From Xylaria sp. FL1777 (Eukaryota; Ascomycota; Sordariomycetes; Xylariales; Xylariaceae): a DNA stretch of 26,321 nt. Of the stretch, positions 21,005 to 26,321 are shown one piece after another. The stretch covers positions 1-26,321 of the forward strand of contig MU400894.1 of assembly GCA_022578965.1 (NCBI GenBank), written 5' to 3'. How positions within the stretch are numbered: the first letter of the stretch is position 1; the number at the start of each line of letters is the position of its first letter. The notes below the pieces were generated by a model. It was not told the origin of the DNA, made no database searches, and saw only the letters and a list, made by a program, of their open reading frames with translations. The translations under genes and the position numbers were made by a program.

Positions 21005-23160
21005 TAAAGCTAAAAAATCAATTTTAGCTATGCAACTAAAATTAAGCTAAATATTAAGCTAGCATTTTACTATGCTAACTATTTATATTTTTGTAGATTA
21101 TTAAACTACTTTTAAGAAAGGTTTGCTAAGATTTTCAGAAAATGAACAAAAAATTATTTCCAAGAAATTTATTAAAGCATATAAAGCGCTTTGCTTAAAA
21201 ACTTTAAGTTAAAAAAAATTTATTTAACGTTAAAAATAACTATAATTTAAAAGCTTATAAAAATAGCTTATAAAAACTTTATAATTAAAAAATTAAAAAA
21301 ACTACTAAATATTTGTTATATAATAATTATTTAACTATTAGTAATATTTTTAATACTAAGCTAACAGCTAAATACTTTTTTATATAATAGTTAGAACTTT
21401 TTAAACTATTTATATATTAAACTATTCTTTAAAAACCTAAGTTTTAACGTATAATTTTAAACATAATAATATAAACATTAACTGCAATTAATTTAGCTAA
21501 ATATTAAATATTGGAATTTTTTTAAGCTGTTTAATTTTTATATAATAAAAGCAAGCTATAAACCGATTTTTTAACTAATATATAAATACTTTATTTAGTA
21601 TTATTTACTGCAAATATTAAAGCAAAAAATATATGTTTATATAATATTAAATCTAGCCGTTAAAAGTACGTTTTTTGATTTATTTCTAATAAAGTTTATA
21701 TAAAACAAATTTATACTTTTTAATAAATATATTGCTTTTTAAAAAAGCTAAAACTTAAGCTAAAATTATATAAGCAAGCTATATAACTTATTATATAACA
21801 AAGCTTGTTTATTTATTACTACTTGCTAATATATTAAAATTACAGAAAACTAATATTACGTTATATTTTTATATATTTTAAAAAGTTATATAAAGAACTT
21901 TTTTATTAATTGCATTAGTTTAAACAAAACTTAAAGTAAAATATACTATATAATAAACATTTATTTTAATATTAATATAAACTATAGCTAATATTAAACT
22001 AATTAAACAATAGTTTTTTTTATACGAATAAAAAAAAAAACTTAAACTTAGCTTTATATAAAATATTTAAATTAATGCTTAATAAGCTTAAAAAAGCATA
22101 GCAAACGCTTAGCACTAACTACTAAAGCAAAATTTAATTAAGTATAAACGTTATATAAATATATTAAAGTATACTAAAGTTAGCTATAGCATTAATTTTT
22201 TAAAAACTTATATGCAAAAGATTTTTTGCTAACTTATAAGCATACTTATATATAATATTAAACAGTATAATAAAAACTTTTATACAAAAAAACAATAAGT
22301 TATACTTTATAAACTGAAAATATAACTATAGTTATATAAAAAACTAATAACTTAAATTTATACTAAAGTTATTAAATTAACTAATTAAACAGCTAAGCTA
22401 CTTTTAAAGCTATAACTAAAAGAACTAAAACTTTTATATAAATAAAAAATGCTTTGTTTGCTAAAAAAAAAGCTACTAGTTAATATATTATACCTTTTAA
22501 AAAAAAGCTTATATAAAAAACGTATTTTTTAATTTATATAAAATAATTTATAGCTAAAAACTTATTTTAAAAGAATTTTTTTTATACGTAATAAAATATA
22601 AAAAATATTTAAAGTTAAACAATAGTGCTAAAAATATTAATAAAGAATTTAATAACTAAATTACTTAGTATTTAATAAATAGCACATTTTTTTATTATAT
22701 AACAAGAAAAAATATTTAAAACTATAAAATAATAGTGCTATATAATTAGTTCATATTAAGCAATTATTATTGTACGAACTACTAAAGTAAACTTTAAAAT
22801 ATTAGCGCTTTTAACTATTTAATAGTAAAAAAAGCTTAATTAAAGGCATACTTTTAAATATATCTTTATATAAAAGTTAGTTAAACTTTAAGTAGCGCTT
22901 ATATTTGTTTTAATAAAAATAATATTATAAGTACTATAAGCACTATATAAATAAAAAACACTTTTAATATAACTATATATTATGTTTTAAATATTTTTAC
23001 TTCTTTTTTATTTTTATTAAAAAACGTTAACTGTTTAAAAGCATACTTTAATAACATAAAAAACGTTATTATATAATAAAACAAAAAAACTATTTTTGTT
23101 ATATAAAAATAAAAACACTTATTTTTTAATATTAGCTTATATAAAGTAAGTTTATACTTT
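21005..23160 (+). pseudogene. Gag and probable protease region of copia copy B
   Basis: Counterpart of 7805-9961. It shares the same helical gag-like stretch near 21080-21300 with extra C/T and G/A changes, so stops fall at partly different codons in the two copies. That makes the pair useful for separating original stops from mutational ones. Protein family not recognised; start codon not identifiable. Confidence 0.45.
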
Positions 23161-25084
23161 ATAAAAATAAAACTTTAAAAGCTTTATAAACGCTTTAAAC
23201 ATTTTTATATAAAAAAACTATATAATATGTTTAGCTATACAAGCTATAATATTAATTGCTTTGCTTTAAAAAAGATTTAAAAGTTTTATTATTATTGCTA
23301 GTTATATAACTAAACATTTTATTGTTTTAAGTTTACAATTAAAAATAACTGCAATTTTAATTATAAAGTTATAATTAATACTATACAAATAAACAATAAG
23401 CAGGTTTTATATGTAATTAATGCAGCTATATTATTTTAAGCAGCTATATTTTTAAAATTTATATTCGTACAAAATGCTTAAAAAGCTTTATATAAATGCT
23501 AAATTAACGTATACTAAAGACTTTTAAACTATATTATATATAACTTTAGCACAAACTTTTTATTTAAAGAATTTTAAAACTAAGCTAAAATTATAAATAT
23601 AAAATGCTAAAAAATGCTTATTAAAGCTTATTAAGCTATTAATAAAATAAAAAAAGCATATAGACTTTTTTGTTATACATATAATATATTAAAAGCTAAA
23701 TTAAGTTATTATATAAAAAATAAGTTAATTTTACAAATAGTAATTAAAGCTTTAAATAATACTGCAAAGCTTAATAGCTTAGTTTTAATGCTTTTTATAT
23801 TTAAAGCATATTTAAAGGTTAATTAAAACTTTTTTTTTTTGTTAAATATTATATAAAAAGCTAAAGCAGTTAAAAAAGCTATAAAAATGCTTTGTAAAAA
23901 ATAAGCAAAAGTTAAAATTAGCTATATAATTTATAAACATAATAAGCTAGCTTTATATAAAGTATTATTTTTACTTTTACGCAGTAAAGTCTTTATATAG
24001 CATAAAAAGCAAAGCTAAAAAAAACCATACAAAATACAGTTAATTAAAAAACTTAACATAATTATTAATTTTATAAACAGCTTAATCTGCTTTAAATAAA
24101 CATAAGTTAAGCTATATTACTATATAATTAAACATACTTTAATAAATAGTAAAAAAAAAAACATAATTATTATAAAACTAGCTATAAAACTAGCTATACA
24201 AAAAAAACACAAAAGACCTAAAAAAGCTAAAAACTTTTTTATAGCATTTATATAAAACATTAGTAACTTATTTTTAACTTTAAAAAAAGAACAAAACTAT
24301 GCTTTAGTAGTAAAATTGCATAAAAACAGCATTATTAGTATTTTTAGCGCTTTATTTAAAGAATTAAATGCTACAAAAATTAATAACTTTGTTATACGAA
24401 ATGTTTTTTAGTTCGTGAAATATAATTTAAACAAACATAGTAATACTTAAATTTTTAAGTTTTGCTTTATATAAAAAATCAAAAAAAAAATAACTAAGCT
24501 ATATAAAAAGTTTAAATTAGTTATATAAAGCTATAATAATACAAAAAAAAAAACTATACTAATTTAATTATTAATAATTTAGCAAATAAGCTAACAGTTA
24601 TTACTAGCTTTAAGCCTTTTGCTAATTTAGGACTTTAATGCTTTAAGCAAACTTCGAAATATTATATAAGCATACATACAATTAAAAAACAAGCTTGTAT
24701 AAAAAATCTTTATATAACTACTTTTTAAACTTGTTTTAAAATATCCTAAAGAAATAATTATATAAATTATATAACTATTATATAGCTTAGCTAAATTAAA
24801 GCTATATTAGTTTAAAACTTACTACTAATATTACTATAAAAAACTTAGTATAGTAGTTTTTACGTATAATTTATGTTTATTGTTTATATTAAGACTTTTA
24901 TACAAATTTAGCATTATAAGTTTGCAAACAAACAATACGTTTAGCTTTGCTACACCTGAATTTTTAGCAAAAAAAAAACATAAGTTATATAAAGCAAAGT
25001 TTTATGTAAAGCTAAAGAAAACTTTATAATAAAATTACTTTACTAAATTTAATAATAATTAAGTTACTTTTTTATATAAAAAGA
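23161..25084 (+). pseudogene. Pol of copia copy B: integrase and truncated reverse transcriptase
   Basis: Same layout as 9962-11885. The first integrase Asp codon is AAT at 23377-23379. The RT catalytic motif reads Q-T-N-N-T (CAA ACA AAC AAT ACG, 24925-24939), keeping the Thr codon that copy A lost and showing that the original was Q-T-D-D-T. RT is cut about 48 codons after this motif by the family-2 insertion at 25085; RNase H is not in the window. Confidence 0.85.
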
Positions 25085-25578
25085 TGTTATAAAATTAACA
25101 TAAAGGTGGCCTTTAAAGCAGCTTAATGCTTTTATATATATTATACATCTTTTTTTTTGCTAGCTAAAGCTAAAGTTATATAATAATTCACTTAGCTTAC
25201 TAAGTTTATAATAATTTAAAGCTTACTAAGCTTATAGTAATTTAAAGCTTACTAAGCTTATAGTAATTTAATGCTTATTAAACTTGCAATAATTTAAAAA
25301 AAGTTACTACTTTTTTTACTTTTTTTTTATTTATATAATTATGCACTTTTTATATTTAGTTATTTATTTAGTTCTAGTTTTTTAGCTATTAATTTTTTAT
25401 AACTACTAAGCACTAATACATTTATTACTTTTAATCTTTTAAAACCTTTATTAATATATAGTAATAAAAATACTTTAAAAACCTCTTTAATAAACTACTA
25501 TTAAAAATCCTATTATTATTTACAAATTAAAACCTTAAAAGCAAACTTGTTATATTAATATATAACAAATTTATTACA
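25085..25578 (+). repeat. 5' LTR (494 bp) of right family-2 element
   Basis: Starts TGTTATAAAATTAACAT and ends TTTATTACA, so both TG and CA termini are intact. Sequence after it (TTTTAATAGCTTCTTAATT) is shared with the left element. TAATAG three bases in may be a RIP-altered primer-binding site beginning TGG. Confidence 0.9.
25193..25296 (+). repeat. Four 26-bp tandem repeats inside family-2 LTR
   Basis: Same array and register as 15936-16039. Units 2 and 3 carry the full palindrome AAGCTTA-C-TAAGCTT. Confidence 0.85.
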
Positions 25579-25869
25579 TTTTAATAGCTTCTTAATTAAT
25601 AAGATTTAATACATAAAAACAAATATTAGTATAAAAAGTTAAATAATAAACAATTTATAAAATAAATTTTTAAAAGTATACTAAAAAGATATTTAAAAAA
25701 TAAAAATGCTAAATAGCATTATATAAATAAACTTTACTTAATAACTAATAAACTAAATTTAAGTTATGCTACTAAAAATAAAAAGTTAAAAATTAAGTTT
25801 AAAAATCTTAAAAACTTTTAAAACTAGCAACATATTAAAACAATAAACCTTAGTACTTTTATTAGCTAC

Positions 25870-26321
25870 TTTTATTAAAAAAAAAACAGTAGCAAAAAAA
25901 AAAAAGTGAAGCAGCAATAATAAAAAAAAACTAACGTTAATATTAGTACTACAAAATAAACTAATTACTTTAACCTAAAAAACAGCTTAAATACTAAATA
26001 TTATAACTTTTAAACTAGCATAAATATTAACTATAATAATTAAAGCAACAATAATAATTATTATTACAACAATAAATTAAAGCTTTAAACAAGTAATTAT
26101 ACTATAACTAATATTAATATTACTATTAATAAACTTAATGCTTATTTTTATTATTGTTACATTTAAAGTAATAACTTAAAATAAAAAACCTAACTTTTTA
26201 TTACTATTATTGCTTTTATTATTAAGATTATTTATAATATTAAAAATGTTAAACATTAAAAGTTTTAAATTTATTGCTTTAAAGCTTTATAATAAATCTA
26301 TAAATATAAAAGCTTTTTTAA
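25870..26321 (+). pseudogene. N-terminal gag relic of right family-2 element
   Basis: The plus-strand frame reads pieces such as LVLQNKLITLT*KTA, followed by an I/T/L-rich stretch. With leucine (CTN/TTA) derived from proline and isoleucine from threonine or valine, this looks like a P/T-rich disordered Gag N-terminus. The collinear left copy continues into a capsid-like domain, which supports the assignment. It is cut by the window end and the start codon is not identifiable. Confidence 0.5.

Larger units (their letters stand above)
20150..25084 (+). mobile_element. Ty1/copia retrotransposon, family 1 copy B, interrupted in RT
   Basis: Collinear with 6950-11885 of copy A at an offset of 13199-13200, with transitions throughout and only one- or two-base indels (for example in the A-run near 22030). 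It holds the 5' LTR, leader, gag, integrase and most of RT. At 25084 it is cut by the TG end of a family-2 LTR. RNase H, the 3' region and the 3' LTR would lie beyond that insertion, outside the window. Confidence 0.92.
25085..26321 (+). mobile_element. Family-2 Ty3/gypsy retrotransposon, right copy, 3' part outside window
   Basis: A 494-bp LTR and 743 bp of internal sequence match the left element (3443 down to about 2200) in inverted orientation. It is inserted within the RT of copia copy B. The preceding five bases are AAAGA (25080-25084); the matching duplication would be outside the window. Confidence 0.88.

Noticed and set aside
2950..25578. Inverted family-2 copies at both ends taken as terminal inverted repeats of one giant element
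   Set aside because: They are direct LTR-plus-gag units reading outward, each with its own insertion boundary, and a third LTR copy sits in the middle. Two separate insertions in opposite orientation explain this.
1..26321. Mitochondrial, Plasmodium-like or bacterial symbiont origin suggested by extreme AT content
   Set aside because: The content is chromodomain gypsy and copia retrotransposons with all-transition decay. There are no rRNA, tRNA or intact genes, which fits a fungal nuclear RIP block and not a compact AT-rich genome.

Overview
The window looks like a relic heterochromatic block from a filamentous ascomycete-type fungus. It contains nothing but nested, badly decayed LTR retrotransposons. 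By hand, nine sampled lines (540 bases) give about 10% C, so G+C is near 19%. Repeat copies differ almost only by C/T and G/A transitions, and reading frames are kept while glutamine, tryptophan and arginine codons have become stops and acidic residues have become N/K. That pattern is the hallmark of repeat-induced point mutation (RIP). Chromodomain Ty3/gypsy elements together with RIP point to Pezizomycotina; I cannot name a species. No intact protein gene, rRNA, tRNA or CRISPR array was found.

Layout, left to right. (1) 1-3443, minus strand: family-2 gypsy element cut by the window edge, with a 494-bp LTR (2950-3443) and gag relics. (2) 3444-4380, minus: a long RIP-decayed coding relic I could not assign, with an apparently non-coding stretch to 4753. 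(3) 4754-6949 and 14330-16321, plus: one gypsy/chromovirus element (called H) with RT, RNase H, integrase, chromodomain and a 494-bp family-2 3' LTR. Its integrase is split by (4), a complete Ty1/copia element (family 1, copy A, 6950-14324) with 287-bp LTRs and a perfect 5-bp target duplication TTATT. (5) 16322-20149, plus: a second gypsy relic (E3) with recognisable RT and RNase H. (6) 20150-25084, plus: a second copy (B) of the copia element, broken inside RT by (7) 25085-26321, another family-2 element (LTR plus gag) that runs off the window.

Family 1 sits inside family 2 (copy A in H), and family 2 sits inside family 1 (the right-hand element in copy B). The two families were therefore active over overlapping periods. 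The integrase of H reads through in frame once copy A and one TTATT are ignored, and the D-x35-E spacing of both integrases is exactly preserved even though every catalytic acid is mutated to N or K.

All calls come from reading and hand alignment. Domain names rest on recognising degenerate translations, so domain edges are approximate.
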